From: Pelistega suis
GTDB taxonomy: Bacteria > Pseudomonadota > Gammaproteobacteria > Burkholderiales > Burkholderiaceae_B
NCBI RefSeq assembly: GCF_013133795.1
Contig: NZ_JABGBN010000002.1
Coordinates: 310,001-374,000, forward strand
Direction: 5' to 3'
DNA: 64,000 nt
Positions within the stretch are counted from its first letter, which is position 1; every line of letters begins with the position of its first letter. Below are positions 37,363 through 46,652 of the stretch, in pieces. A model generated the notes under the pieces. That model was not told the origin of the DNA. It saw only the letters and a program-made list of their open reading frames with translations, and did no database searches. The position numbers and the translations under genes are program-made.

Positions 37363-39555
37363 CTACAACTTGCTTTTGCGCAGCCGCAGTGCGTTGCCGA
37401 CCACGGATGCCGAGCTTAGGCTCATCGCCAGTGCGGCAATCATCGGCGAGAGCAGCCAGCCGGTAAAGGGGTACAGCACGCCGGCGGCAACAGGAACCCC
37501 TAGGCCGTTGTATAAGAAGGCAAATAACAGGTTTTCCTTCATATTGCGCACGGCGGCCTCAGACAATTTGCGTGCGGTGGCAATACCCCGCAAATCGCCT
37601 TTGACCAGCGTGATTTGCGCACTGCTCATTGCCACATCGGTGCCGGTACCCATTGCGATGCCGACATCGGCTTTGGCCAGTGCGGGGGCATCGTTGATGC
37701 CGTCGCCTGCCATTGCGACCACCCGCCCTTCGTTCTGAAGCCGCTCGATCAGTGCCAGTTTGTCGGCGGGCTTGACTTCGCCGTGCACTTCGTCGATGCC
37801 CAGTTTTGCGCCCACGGCGTTTGCCGTGGTCAATCCGTCGCCGGTTGCCATAATGATGCGCAGGCCGGCTGCTTTGAGCGAGGCCAATGCTTCGGGGGTG
37901 CTGTCTTTTACAGGATCGGAGACAGCAAGCAGTCCCGCAAGATGTCCGTCCGCAGCCAGATATATCACGCTGGCACCTTCACTGCGCAGGGATTCGGCCT
38001 GCTCGATCAGTGGTTCGACGCTAAGCCCGTTCTGCTGCATAAACGCCGTGTTGCCCAGTGCCAGCGCACGCCCTTCAACCACGCCGCTCACGCCGATGCC
38101 GCTGCCTGAATCAAACTGTTCGGGTTTGCTCAGCTTCAGCTGTTGTGCCCGTGCGGCCTGCACAATGGCGTCGGCCAGCGGGTGTTCGCTGCCCTGATCC
38201 AAGCTGGCGGCCAAACGCAGCACTTCTTCGGCGGAAAAGCCTGCTGCCGCAACGGCACGGTCAAAGGCGGGTCGGCCTTCGGTGAGTGTGCCGGTTTTAT
38301 CAATCACCAAAGTGTCTACTCGCCGCAAGTTTTCGATAGCGGCGGCATCACGGAACAATATGCCCCTGCCTGCCCCGCGTCCTGTGGCGACCATCACCGA
38401 CATCGGCGTGGCCAGTCCCAGTGCACAGGGGCAGGCGATAATCAAGACCGCAACGGCGTTGATCAACCCGAACACCCAAGACGGTTGCGGGCCGAACACG
38501 CCCCAGACAAAGAAAGTGGCAACGGCGACGGCGACAACCGCCAGTACGAAATAGCCTGCCACCCCGTCGGCCATACGCTGCATCGGTGCTTTGGAGCGCT
38601 GCGCCTGGGCCACCATCTGGACAATCTGCGAAAGCACGGTTTCCGAACCGATGCGCTCGGAGCGGATGACGAGCGCACCGCCGGTGTTGAGCGTGGCGCC
38701 GATGACTTTGTCGCCGGTGGCTTTGCGCACCGGCAGCGGCTCGCCAGTCAGCATCGATTCATCTACCGAGCTTGCGCCCTCAACCACCACGCCATCGACA
38801 GGCACTTTTTCGCCGGGACGCACACGCAGAAGGTCGCCGATGTGGATGTGGCTGAGCGGCACATCTTCTTCAGCACCGCCCGGGCCGATACGCCGTGCGG
38901 TTTTGGGCGCCAGTCCGAGCAGGGTCTTGATTGCCGCCGAAGTCTGCGACCGGGCTTTGAGTTCGAGCATCTGGCCGAGCAAGGTCAGCGAGATGATGAC
39001 GGCCGCCGCCTCAAAATACACGCCGACCCGCCCCATCGATACAAACGATGCCGGAAAGATGCCGGGTGCAGCGGTGGCAACAACGCTGTAAACGAAGCCT
39101 GCACCCGTTCCCAGTGCAATCAGCGTCCACATATTGGGACTACGGTTTGCCAGCGACTGCCAACCCCGTGAGAAAAACGGCAGCCCCGCCCACAGCACGA
39201 TCGGCAGCGACAGCACCAGCTCTACCCAGCTTTGTGCGGCCATATCCATCAGGTTCAGACGCTCGCCGAACATCGCCAGCACCAGCACTGCCGCCGTCAG
39301 GGGCAGCGTGTACCAAAAGCGTCGGGAAAAATCACGCAGCTCCGGATTGTCGTCGTCCAATTCAGGCATCAGCGGCTCCAATGCCATACCGCAAAGAGGG
39401 CAGTTGCCGGGGCGGTCTTGCCGGATTTCCGGATGCATCGGGCAGGTGTAGCCCGAAACAGCCGCTGCATCGGACGGTGTCTGCACAGGGAGGTGCTGTC
39501 CGTGTCCGTGTCGGCACTCGTGGTGTTTGGGCGGTTTGTGTGTTTCTTGCTTCAT
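37363..39555 (-). CDS. copA: Copper-translocating P1B-type ATPase
   Basis: A 730-residue P1B-1 ATPase that pumps Cu(I) out of the cytosol. Instead of a ferredoxin-like metal domain, the N-terminus has a His-rich lead and a heavy-metal-binding domain with Cys38, Cys52 and Cys55 ([15 protein letters not shown]). The transport motif is Cys375-Pro-Cys377, the phosphorylated Asp419 is in DKTGTLTEG, and [10 protein letters not shown] follows. The start at 39555 has AGGAGA before it. The gene is far richer in G and C (near 60% by eye) than the surroundings and is bracketed by identical repeats and Neisseriaceae uptake words, so it was acquired recently. Confidence 0.95.
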   Translation of the reverse strand: MKQETHKPPKHHECRHGHGQHLPVQTPSDAAAVSGYTCPMHPEIRQDRPGNCPLCGMALEPLMPELDDDNPELRDFSRRFWYTLPLTAAVLVLAMFGERLNLMDMAAQSWVELVLSLPIVLWAGLPFFSRGWQSLANRSPNMWTLIALGTGAGFVYSVVATAAPGIFPASFVSMGRVGVYFEAAAVIISLTLLGQMLELKARSQTSAAIKTLLGLAPKTARRIGPGGAEEDVPLSHIHIGDLLRVRPGEKVPVDGVVVEGASSVDESMLTGEPLPVRKATGDKVIGATLNTGGALVIRSERIGSETVLSQIVQMVAQAQRSKAPMQRMADGVAGYFVLAVVAVAVATFFVWGVFGPQPSWVFGLINAVAVLIIACPCALGLATPMSVMVATGRGAGRGILFRDAAAIENLRRVDTLVIDKTGTLTEGRPAFDRAVAAAGFSAEEVLRLAASLDQGSEHPLADAIVQAARAQQLKLSKPEQFDSGSGIGVSGVVEGRALALGNTAFMQQNGLSVEPLIEQAESLRSEGASVIYLAADGHLAGLLAVSDPVKDSTPEALASLKAAGLRIIMATGDGLTTANAVGAKLGIDEVHGEVKPADKLALIERLQNEGRVVAMAGDGINDAPALAKADVGIAMGTGTDVAMSSAQITLVKGDLRGIATARKLSEAAVRNMKENLLFAFLYNGLGVPVAAGVLYPFTGWLLSPMIAALAMSLSSASVVGNALRLRKSKL

Positions 39556-39647
39556 CACAATTTCTCCTGTTGGGTTCATAGGGTCATCACCGGTCGTTTA
39601 CCGAAAAAGCAGGTACGGATTGGGTTGGTCAGAATGACGGTTTTTTC

Positions 39648-39816
39648 AGGCTGCCTGCAAATACCGATGCCGTCTGAAAAAGCAGAAGGTTCAGAACATC
39701 GCTTGCCGATGTGCCCGACAAGTCGGCATCATCATTTCCTTGGGGCTTGTTTTAAAGGCTGCCTGAAAACCCCAAATGCCGTCTAAAAAAGCCTTAAACC
39801 TGTTTTCAGACGACCT
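39648..39816. repeat. Cluster of Neisseriaceae DNA uptake sequences
   Basis: In 170 bases upstream of copA are AGGCTGCCTGCA (39648, one mismatch to the Simonsiella dialect), ATGCCGTCTGAA (39667, exact Neisseria AT-DUS), AGGCTGCCTGAA (39756, exact Simonsiella type), ATGCCGTCTAAA (39776, one mismatch) and, on the minus strand, AGGTCGTCTGAA (39805-39816, exact N. mucosa type). Dialect names are from memory. There is no gene in 39556-39861. Confidence 0.8.
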
Positions 39817-39849
39817 CAAAAACACCGCTTTATCAAAAGCGGTGCTTTT
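39817..39849 (-). terminator. Terminator between the DUF305 gene and copA
   Basis: An AACACCGCTTT/AAAGCGGTG stem after the DUF305 stop codon, identical over 28 bases to the terminator after copA. It separates the cueR-controlled genes from copA. Confidence 0.8.
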
Positions 39850-39861
39850 GCCTTATTGCCC

Positions 39862-40608
39862 CTACTGTTTTAGCCAGTCTTGCATCAGCTTGATTTCAGG
39901 CTCTTGGGCTTTGATGATGTCTTGAGCAAGCTTTTTCATTTTTTCGTCTTTGCCGAACTGTAATTGCACTTTTGCCATCTCGACCGCCCCTTGATGATGC
40001 GGAATCATTGCTTTGGCAAAGGCAACATCAGGGTTTGTCTCATTGATTGCCGCCATCATCGCCTCGTGGTGCGCCTTGCCTGCGGCATAGGCCTTGGCGT
40101 GCGGGGCTTGCAGGTTTTGGGTTGCGGTGTCTTTACCCGCCAGCCAAGCGTTCATCAAGTCGATTTCACTTTGTTGTCCATCAATAATCGCTTGGGCAAG
40201 TTTTCTCATTGTTTCGTCTTTGCCAAATTCAAGCTGTACTTTTGCCATCTCAACTGCTCCGATATGGTGCGGAATCATACCTTTGGCAAAAGCGGTATCA
40301 GCATCGGCAAGATTGCCCGCTTTGCTCATCTCATCGCCCATCTTGTTCATCATTGCAAGATAGGCTTGGGTATGGGGCGGAGCATTTTGAGTATCCATCG
40401 CCATAGCAGAGTGGTTCATATTGGCGTGGTTCACCGCTGCGTGCCCGTTTTGGTTATTTGGGCAGTCGTGGGTGGTTTGGGTGTAGTTATTGTCGCACGC
40501 CATCGAGTGCGTCGGCACTTCGTTTTTGCCGTCGGCAAAAGCGGTTGAAGTCGCCAAAACAACAGCGGCAGCGACAAGATGTACGGCACGGTTTTTGATG
40601 AATGTCAT
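39862..40608 (-). CDS. Exported protein with two DUF305 domains
   Basis: A 248-residue secreted protein with a signal peptide (VHLVAAAVVLATSTAFA) and two repeated DUF305 units of about 75 residues, each with a PHH motif: GMIPHHIGAVEMAKVQLEFG and AMIPHHQGAVEMAKVQLQFG. The His and Met pairs suggest copper binding in the periplasm. The region before them is rich in His and Met (NMNHSAMAMDTQ). AAGGAG lies before ATG at 40608. It follows the metallothionein-like gene and is likely co-transcribed from the MerR-type promoter at 40.93 kb. Confidence 0.85.
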   Translation of the reverse strand: MTFIKNRAVHLVAAAVVLATSTAFADGKNEVPTHSMACDNNYTQTTHDCPNNQNGHAAVNHANMNHSAMAMDTQNAPPHTQAYLAMMNKMGDEMSKAGNLADADTAFAKGMIPHHIGAVEMAKVQLEFGKDETMRKLAQAIIDGQQSEIDLMNAWLAGKDTATQNLQAPHAKAYAAGKAHHEAMMAAINETNPDVAFAKAMIPHHQGAVEMAKVQLQFGKDEKMKKLAQDIIKAQEPEIKLMQDWLKQ

Positions 40609-40688
40609 TAGATTCTCCTTGTCAAAATGGGCATTGATAACATTGGGCAAATGACAGATTCGCCCAATGTCCATTTCACTATTTGGTT

Positions 40689-40838
40689 TTACGATTCACA
40701 CGCACAGCCGTTGCAAGTGCAGTCATCACAAATGCAGGGCTTGCCGTTTTGGCATTGGCAGTCCGGACGGTAGTTTTGCCCCGTGCAAGACTGGCAGCCG
40801 CAATGGGCGTGTCGGTTTTGAACAAAATCAGCGTTCAT
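40689..40838 (-). CDS. Metallothionein-like Cys-rich peptide
   Basis: A 49-residue peptide with 11 Cys in C-x-C and C-x-x-C spacing (CGCQSC, CQC, CICDDCTCNGCAC). Such proteins bind Cu(I) or other soft metals in the cytosol. GGAGA precedes the ATG at 40838. It is the first gene downstream of the MerR-type promoter, divergent from the cueR-like gene. Confidence 0.82.
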   Translation of the reverse strand: MNADFVQNRHAHCGCQSCTGQNYRPDCQCQNGKPCICDDCTCNGCACES

Positions 40839-40930
40839 AACAGTTTCTCCGAATGTTAAGTTAAAGTGGATTATCAAAACAAAGTGCTTTTAAGCGATTA
40901 AAAGCATTGCTTTTTTGTTTTGATGTACGT

Positions 40931-40961
40931 ATCATAAACTATAACCTTACGTTAGGGTCAA
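40931..40961 (-). promoter_or_regulatory. MerR/CueR-type promoter with 19-base spacer
   Basis: On the minus strand TTGACC (-35) and TATGAT (-10) are exactly 19 bases apart, the long spacing typical of MerR-activated promoters. The spacer holds an imperfect dyad, ACCCTAA-CG-TAAGGT. It would drive the metallothionein-like and DUF305 genes upon copper binding by the regulator. Confidence 0.8.
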
Positions 40962-41015
40962 GGATTATTTTTACTTGATAACATTTTTTTACACACCACT
41001 CAATAAGGAGCAACA

Positions 41016-41405
41016 ATGAACATCGGACAAGCGTCTAAATCTACCCAACTTTCCGTCAAACAAATCCGTGATTATGAAAAAGCAGGCTTATTAATTAACC
41101 CATCACGCAGTGAAGCAGGTTATCGGATTTATAACTCCAATGACATCGCTCGGCTAAAATTCATCGCCAAAGCCCGCAGCGTCGGTTTTTCGCTTGCACA
41201 GATTGGCGAGCTTTTGGCACTGCAAGACAATCCACACCGCACAAGTGCTCAGGTCAAAACGCTCACCGCCAGTCATATTAATTTTTTATCCAATAAAATC
41301 AAAGAATTAAAATCAATGCAACACACCCTGCAAGCGTGGAGTGATGCCTGCGGGGGCGATGGCAATCCCGACTGCCCCATCTTAAAAGGCTTGAGCGACT
41401 TTTAA
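41016..41405 (+). CDS. cueR: CueR/HmrR-type MerR family regulator
   Basis: A 129-residue MerR-family activator with an N-terminal HTH (MNIGQASKSTQLSVKQIRDY) and a dimerisation helix, then the metal loop CGGDGNPDCPIL with two Cys, as in Cu(I)-sensing CueR. The promoter for the divergent copper genes lies in the intergenic region. AAGGAG precedes the ATG. Confidence 0.92.
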   Translation: MNIGQASKSTQLSVKQIRDYEKAGLLINPSRSEAGYRIYNSNDIARLKFIAKARSVGFSLAQIGELLALQDNPHRTSAQVKTLTASHINFLSNKIKELKSMQHTLQAWSDACGGDGNPDCPILKGLSDF

Positions 41406-41453
41406 CCACCATCAAAGCAGATGAATGCCATAGCTTGATAACAGCCTTTTACG

Positions 41454-42201
41454 ATGGCACTTGTGGGCTGGTTGTTTTTTAAGGTGTTTTTTGCTGGCTG
41501 GGTAGATGAACAATCGGCAAGCGAGTACATTGCAGGTATGATTTTGCTTGGGGTTGCACCTTGTACGGCAATGGTTTTTGTTTGGTCTCAACTGGTCAAA
41601 GGCGACCCCAATTACACGCTGGTGCAAGTGTCTTTAAATGATGTGATTATGATTTTTGCCTTTGCCCCGATTGCAGGGCTACTTTTGGGTATGAACGACA
41701 TCACAATCCCGTGGGATACGCTGTTTTTTTAGCGTGTTGCTGTATTTGGTGTTGCCTTTGCTTGTGGGAGTTGCCACTCGCAAATCTTTGCAAGATGAAC
41801 ACAAAATGCGCCAATTCAGCCAGCGTTTTAAGCCTTTGTCTATCTTGGGATTGTTATTGACGGTGGTGCTGTTGTTTGCGTTTCAGGCACAAACCATTGT
41901 GGATAAGCCGATGATTATCCTGCTGATTGCCATTCCTTTATTGGTGCAGACTTACGGCATTTTTGCCTTGAGTGCGATTTGGGCAAAATGGCTTAAATTG
42001 CCCCACGCCATTTCCGCCCCCGCTTGCTTAATCGGCACAAGCAATTTTTTTGAATTGGCGGTGGCGGTGGCGATTGCTTTATTTGGTTTAAATTCAGGGG
42101 CGGCATTGGCAACGGTGGTGGGCGTGTTGGTTGAAGTGCCTGTGATGTTGTCGCTGGTGTGGTGGATAAACCGAAAATCGCTGGAAAATAAAGGGGTGTA
42201 G
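41454..42201 (+). pseudogene. acr3: Broken third acr3 gene
   Basis: The reading begins at [16 protein letters not shown], corresponding to residue 90 of the intact copies; the earlier part is absent. Cys is kept in [13 protein letters not shown]. At 41724-41730 a run of seven T creates a stop; removing one T restores [13 protein letters not shown] and the frame to the end. Thus both a 5' deletion and a homopolymer frameshift break it. It follows the cueR-like gene by only 48 bases. Confidence 0.9.
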
Positions 42202-42204
42202 GTT

Positions 42205-42219
42205 TTCAGGCAGCCTGAA
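42205..42219. repeat. DNA uptake sequence, Kingella/Simonsiella dialects
   Basis: AGGCAGCCTGAA on the plus strand and AGGCTGCCTGAA on the minus strand overlap in one palindrome, matching the Kingella and Simonsiella uptake words respectively (from memory). Confidence 0.7.
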
Positions 42220-42242
42220 AATATTTTGCCAATTTCCAAACA

Positions 42243-42277
42243 AAAACACCGATTATCATCACGATAAACGGTGTTTT
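42243..42277. terminator. Terminator between acr3 remnant and DUF4143 copy 4
   Basis: AAAACACCG and CGGTGTTTT enclose an AT-rich partly paired loop. The arrangement uptake word, about 20 bases, then this stem is the same as at 37251-37321. Confidence 0.75.
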
Positions 42278-42289
42278 GCCCAAGCAATC

Positions 42290-43510
42290 TTACCCATTTG
42301 TCCGACCAAATACCTGAAAAAACGGCAGCACTTCTATGGTTTTGCCATCAATTATCATTTTATCTTCTTGATTTAAAGTAATAATTTTTCCTTGTTCAAA
42401 ACCAAAAAAATTCATCGCATCAAGCAAACCATCTCGCTCTCGGACGATGTTTTCGGCATTAAGTTGCCAGCAGACTTGTATGAGCTGTACCGGCATACTG
42501 TTTTGGCACACCACAAAATCACATTCTTTGTGATTTTCATTATAATAATACAGTTCTGCAAATTGCCGTCTTAATTCCCAAAATACTGCATTTTCCAGCT
42601 TCCTACCCAAATCTGGGCTAAAAGACGGGCTAATCACACGCTGCAAGCCATTGTCTATAAAATAAATCTTGCGCGGATTGGCAAGTTGCACCTTGTAAGA
42701 ATAGGCAAATTTGGGCAACATTTGTATGACATACGCTTGCTCCAAATGCGAAAGATATTCTTGTACGGTGGCTGTACTTTTCACTTCAAGGCTTTGTTTG
42801 AGCTTGCCTGCCGTGATTAAATTACCGATATTGCCCGCCAAAAACAGCAGCAACCGTTTCATTGATCGCTCATCACGAATGCCAAAACGGACGATAATAT
42901 CCCGATACAAAATATCGTTAATCAGAGCATTTAAAATTTCGTCTTCGCCCAACTGCAAATACTGTGGAAAACCACCTTGTTGCAGATAATCTTCAACTGC
43001 GTTGGCATTGTTTTGCTTACCCAAAAATTCACAAAACTCCACAAATGAAAATGGAAAAAGCTCTTTGCTGATGTGCCGCCCTGTCAGTTTTGTTCCTAAT
43101 TCACGGCTTAATAAGGACGCATTAGAGCCTGTTACCACCACCTGAAAATTTTGGTCAAGTTTGCCCCGTACATAAATCTCCCAACCTTCAACCACTTGAA
43201 TTTCATCAAAATATAAGGTTTTAATTTCTTTGTTTTCGGCAATGATTTCATCCAATAAAGCAAAATCACCAAATTCAAAATCAAACAACTTTGGCGTATC
43301 AAAGTTCAAAAAAAGATAACTATTTTGTTGTTGTTTTTCAATCAGTTGAGCAAGTAACGTGCTTTTACCGCTACGGCGGATACCCGACACCACCAACGCA
43401 AAATTTGGCAAAATTTTTATTTTTTCAAGCATTTGGCGTGGATAGGTTTGCCCTGTTAATTGCTGTTTTTGAGTTTCAATGGCTTGTCTGATTTCGCTTT
43501 TTAAGAGCAT
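42290..43510 (-). CDS. AAA ATPase with DUF4143 C-terminus (copy 4)
   Basis: The 406-residue ATPase is a close relative of copy 1: Walker A GIRRSGKS at residues 43-50, Walker B TLYFDEIQ, VVTGSNASLLSRELGTKL, and a C-terminal stretch KECDFVVCQN...LIQVCWQ in which the nuclease E-x-K is lost. It starts at MLLKSEIRQ, seven bases after GGGGAAA; an upstream extension is unlikely. The similarity to copy 1 over 26 kb distance and different flanks suggests separate arrival rather than simple duplication. Confidence 0.86.
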   Translation of the reverse strand: MLLKSEIRQAIETQKQQLTGQTYPRQMLEKIKILPNFALVVSGIRRSGKSTLLAQLIEKQQQNSYLFLNFDTPKLFDFEFGDFALLDEIIAENKEIKTLYFDEIQVVEGWEIYVRGKLDQNFQVVVTGSNASLLSRELGTKLTGRHISKELFPFSFVEFCEFLGKQNNANAVEDYLQQGGFPQYLQLGEDEILNALINDILYRDIIVRFGIRDERSMKRLLLFLAGNIGNLITAGKLKQSLEVKSTATVQEYLSHLEQAYVIQMLPKFAYSYKVQLANPRKIYFIDNGLQRVISPSFSPDLGRKLENAVFWELRRQFAELYYYNENHKECDFVVCQNSMPVQLIQVCWQLNAENIVRERDGLLDAMNFFGFEQGKIITLNQEDKMIIDGKTIEVLPFFQVFGRTNG

Positions 43511-43537
43511 ACAATTTCCCCTTACCAAATAGCTTTC

Positions 43538-43623
43538 AATACTAATAAACACTATTTTACAAGAAAAACAAGACAAAAACAATATTATTCATTACTAATG
43601 AATGGTAGTGTTTGATACTAACG
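43538..43623 (-). repeat. Short repeats and a palindrome upstream of DUF4143 copy 4
   Basis: AATACTAATAAA (43538), the perfect dyad ATTCATTACTAATGAAT (43587-43603) and GATACTAACG (43614) share the core TACTAA(T/C). They lie between the ATPase start and a gene remnant. Confidence 0.45.
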
Positions 43624-43639
43624 TCAGCCCCTGCAACCA

Positions 43640-43775
43640 CCGCTTTTCCTGCATAGTTATTAGGCATACGCACATTACCCAACCAAGTCAATGTTGGTGT
43701 GGTTGATTGGCGTACAAGCCACGCCAAGCGAAGTCAGTGTTAATGCCATTAAACTGATTTTAAAAATTTTTTCAT
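43640..43775 (-). pseudogene. Exported-protein gene remnant
   Basis: From the ATG at 43775 one frame stops at once (MKKFLKSV), but adding one A in the starting A-run gives MKKIFKISLMALTLTSLGVA and then CTPINHTNIDL, a lipoprotein-like signal. A second shift leads to WLGNVRMPNNYAGKAVVAG. It ends where the repeats of copy 4 begin. The parent family is not recognised. Confidence 0.45.
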
Positions 43776-43871
43776 GGGTTTTCTCTGGGATTAAATGGAA
43801 TAAGTGTGTTTTAGATTATTGAATTTGATAAATGAATGGATTAATATGAGAAAATATTTTCCAAAAATGAA
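43773..43871. repeat. LysR-type divergent promoter region, right copy
   Basis: About 100 bases between the remnant start codon and the LysR start, similar to 37143-37243 (roughly three quarters of positions by eye). Same orientation, so the two copies are direct repeats around a 6.6-kb copper/arsenic segment. Confidence 0.7.
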
Positions 43872-43877
43872 AACCCT

Positions 43878-44795
43878 ATGAACCTAAACGCCCTATCCCT
43901 ATTTGTTTCTGTCGTCCAAGACGGCAGTCTCTCCAAAGCATCGGAACGGCTAAATGTGCCGATTGCGACCATTAGCCGTCAAATCACAGAACTAGAAAAA
44001 TCGCTCAATATTCAACTATTTGACCGCAAAAAATCAGGCGTCAAACCCACAATGGCAGGGCAACAACTCTATGAGCAAGTGTATCAAAATATTGATAATT
44101 TATTGCAAGTAGAAAAAACCTTGGCTGACAATCAAGAAATTAGCGGAAAACTGCGGATTTCCACCTTTACAGGACTAGAAGAAGTATGGGCATGGATAGA
44201 TGAGTTTTGCACTTTATATCCCAAAGTGAGTATTCATTGCCAAGTAACCGACCGAGTTTTGGATTTGGTGGAAGATAATATTGATTTTGCTTTTCGGGCA
44301 GGAAATTTGCATACAGATAATGCAGTCGCGCGTTTGGCTATTATGGCAAAAACCAAATGTTTGACACATCCTACTATTTTAGCCAAGTATGGCACACCCC
44401 AAACACCTGATGATTTACAACATTTTCCTTATGTCGGTTTTGCCAAAGCCGAACAAAAAGAATTGATGATTTCATTAGAAAATAAGGTATTGAAATTACC
44501 TTGTGTATTTACTTCCAACGATGTGTATGCCATCGCTTATTTAATTCAACAAGGGCGTGGTGTGGGATATTTACCTGAAACGATTGCCAATCGTTTAATT
44601 CATGAATATGGTTTAATTGAAATATTATCTGATTATCCTATGCGGGCTTATCCCGTACATTTATTGTATTTAAAACATCGCTATCCGTCTTCGGTGATGC
44701 GTGCGTTTTTGGATTTTGTGAGCAGTAAATTGGAAGTTCAGGCAGACGCCATCAAAAGAATCGACCCAATTTCTACCAAATCAAAGGCTTATTAG
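43878..44795 (+). CDS. LysR family transcriptional regulator
   Basis: A 305-residue regulator with N-terminal HTH (DGSLSKASERLNVPIATISR and ITELEKSLNIQLFDRKKSG) and a type 2 periplasmic-binding-like effector domain from about residue 90. It reads away from a gene remnant whose promoter it probably controlled. Because the same intergenic region precedes the nitronate monooxygenase remnant, that gene may once have been a target as well. Effector unknown. Confidence 0.9.
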   Translation: MNLNALSLFVSVVQDGSLSKASERLNVPIATISRQITELEKSLNIQLFDRKKSGVKPTMAGQQLYEQVYQNIDNLLQVEKTLADNQEISGKLRISTFTGLEEVWAWIDEFCTLYPKVSIHCQVTDRVLDLVEDNIDFAFRAGNLHTDNAVARLAIMAKTKCLTHPTILAKYGTPQTPDDLQHFPYVGFAKAEQKELMISLENKVLKLPCVFTSNDVYAIAYLIQQGRGVGYLPETIANRLIHEYGLIEILSDYPMRAYPVHLLYLKHRYPSSVMRAFLDFVSSKLEVQADAIKRIDPISTKSKAY

Positions 44796-44821
44796 TTTCA
44801 ATTACAATCAAATAAAACCAT

Positions 44822-44855
44822 AAAAAAATGCTGAGTTTTCACCCAGCATTTTTTA
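44822..44855. terminator. Bidirectional terminator between LysR gene and lpd
   Basis: AAAAATGCTG and CAGCATTTTT pair, with A and T runs on both sides. It ends both the LysR gene and the aceE-aceF-lpd operon and marks the right edge of the accessory zone. Confidence 0.85.
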
Positions 44856-44884
44856 TCTCAAGACAATGCGTTTAGCACTTGGTA

Positions 44885-46639
44885 TTACTTACGCTTTTTC
44901 TGCGCAGGTAAATCCGTGCACGCACCATGAGCGACCTCAGCGGCTAAACCGACCGACTCACCCAATGTTGGGTGTGGATGTACCGTTTTACCGATATCGG
45001 TAATGTCAGCACCCATTTCAATCGCTAAGCAAACTTCACTGATTAAATCGCCAGCGTGTGTACCGACAATACCACCACCGAGGATACGATGCGTTTCCCC
45101 ATCAAAAATCAGCTTAGTAAAGCCCTCATCACGACCGTTGGCAATCGCACGACCAGACGCGGCCCAAGGGAATACGCCTTTTTCAATGGCAATACCTTGT
45201 GCTTTGGCTTGATCTTCCGTTAAACCAACCCAAGCCACTTCAGGATCGGTAAAGGCAACGCCAGGAATAACACGTGCATCAAACTCGGCTTTTTCACCAG
45301 CAATCACTTCGGCGGCCACATGTCCTTCATGCACGGCTTTATGTGCCAACATCGGCTGACCCACAATATCACCAATCGCAAAGATATGCGGTACGTTAGT
45401 ACGCATCTGTGTATCCACAGGGATAAAGCCACGTTCAGTGACTACCACGCCTGCTTTATCGGCCGCGATTTTCTTACCATTTGGTGAACGACCTACCGCT
45501 TGTAACACTAAATCATAGCGTTGAGGCTCTTTAGGTGCGCCCTCACCTTCAAAGCTAACATAGATACCATCAGCTTTAGCTTCGGCAGCAACGGTTTTTG
45601 TTTTAACCATAATATTGTCAAAACGATGTTCGTTTTTCTTCTGCCAGACTTTGACCAAATCACGGTCTGCGCCTTGCATTAAGCCATCCATCATTTCAAC
45701 GACATCAAGGCGAGCGCCTAACGCCGAATACACCGTACCCATTTCTAGACCGATAATACCGCCACCGATGATTAGCATTTTTTGTGGGACTGATTTCAGC
45801 GCTAAAGCACCTGTTGAGTCCACAATACGCTCATCGTCTGGTAAGAAAGGCAATTTCACCGATTGACTACCTGCGGCGATAATCGCATGTTTAAACGCCA
45901 CTTCCTGTGTACCACCTGCTGCTAACTCCACGACAAAATGGTGATCGTCTTTAAACTGTGCTGTACCTGTGATGACAGTCACTTTACGGCCTTTTGCCAT
46001 ACCACTGAGACCACCCGTCAACTTAGCTACCACACCGTCTTTATAAGCACGAAGTTTATCTAAGTCTACTTGTGGTTCGCCGAAACTAATACCATTTGTC
46101 GCTAAGTGTTTAGCCTCTTCCAAAACAAAAGCATTATGTAATAAAGCTTTTGATGGGATACAACCCACATTTAAGCATACCCCACCTAATGTTGGGTAAC
46201 GCTCGATTAATGCCACTTTTAAGCCTAAATCCGCTGCACGGAATGCCGCAGAATAACCACCAGGACCCGCACCTAATACAACGACATCATAAGCATCGTC
46301 ACCAGCTGAGCTTTTTGCCCCTGCTGGTGCAGCAATAGGTGCTGCTGCCGGTGCTGCCGCTTTAGAGGCTTCAGCTTTAGGCGCTTCTGTCTTAGGTGCA
46401 GCTGCTGCGCCCTCAACTTGTAGAATAACAGAACCTTGCTTAACTTTATCACCGACTTTAACAGAAAGTGCCGTCACTACACCGGCTGTATCGCTAGGGA
46501 TTTCCATCGAGGCTTTATCAGACTCTACGGTAATGAGGCTCTGGTCTGCTTTAATGGTATCACCTACATTGACCAATACCTCAATCACTTCGACTTCGTC
46601 AAAATCACCAATATCCGGTACTTTAACTTCTATACTCAT
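44885..46639 (-). CDS. lpdA: Dihydrolipoyl dehydrogenase with lipoyl domain (E3)
   Basis: The 584-residue E3 of pyruvate dehydrogenase reoxidises dihydrolipoamide with FAD and NAD+. An N-terminal lipoyl domain (Lys in [11 protein letters not shown]) and an Ala/Pro-rich linker (about 78-112) precede the flavoprotein part: FAD motif [20 protein letters not shown], redox pair in [19 protein letters not shown] motif [20 protein letters not shown] and the C-terminal HPHPTLGES with catalytic His. AGGAG precedes the start, 13 bases after aceF. Confidence 0.97.
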   Translation of the reverse strand: MSIEVKVPDIGDFDEVEVIEVLVNVGDTIKADQSLITVESDKASMEIPSDTAGVVTALSVKVGDKVKQGSVILQVEGAAAAPKTEAPKAEASKAAAPAAAPIAAPAGAKSSAGDDAYDVVVLGAGPGGYSAAFRAADLGLKVALIERYPTLGGVCLNVGCIPSKALLHNAFVLEEAKHLATNGISFGEPQVDLDKLRAYKDGVVAKLTGGLSGMAKGRKVTVITGTAQFKDDHHFVVELAAGGTQEVAFKHAIIAAGSQSVKLPFLPDDERIVDSTGALALKSVPQKMLIIGGGIIGLEMGTVYSALGARLDVVEMMDGLMQGADRDLVKVWQKKNEHRFDNIMVKTKTVAAEAKADGIYVSFEGEGAPKEPQRYDLVLQAVGRSPNGKKIAADKAGVVVTERGFIPVDTQMRTNVPHIFAIGDIVGQPMLAHKAVHEGHVAAEVIAGEKAEFDARVIPGVAFTDPEVAWVGLTEDQAKAQGIAIEKGVFPWAASGRAIANGRDEGFTKLIFDGETHRILGGGIVGTHAGDLISEVCLAIEMGADITDIGKTVHPHPTLGESVGLAAEVAHGACTDLPAQKKRK

Positions 46640-46652
46640 AGTCCGCTCCTGA

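Noticed and set aside
38143..39171. Long open frame on the plus strand opposite copA
   Set aside because: It is a GC-driven antisense shadow of copA, rich in His, Arg and Gly with no domain; copA explains the region fully.
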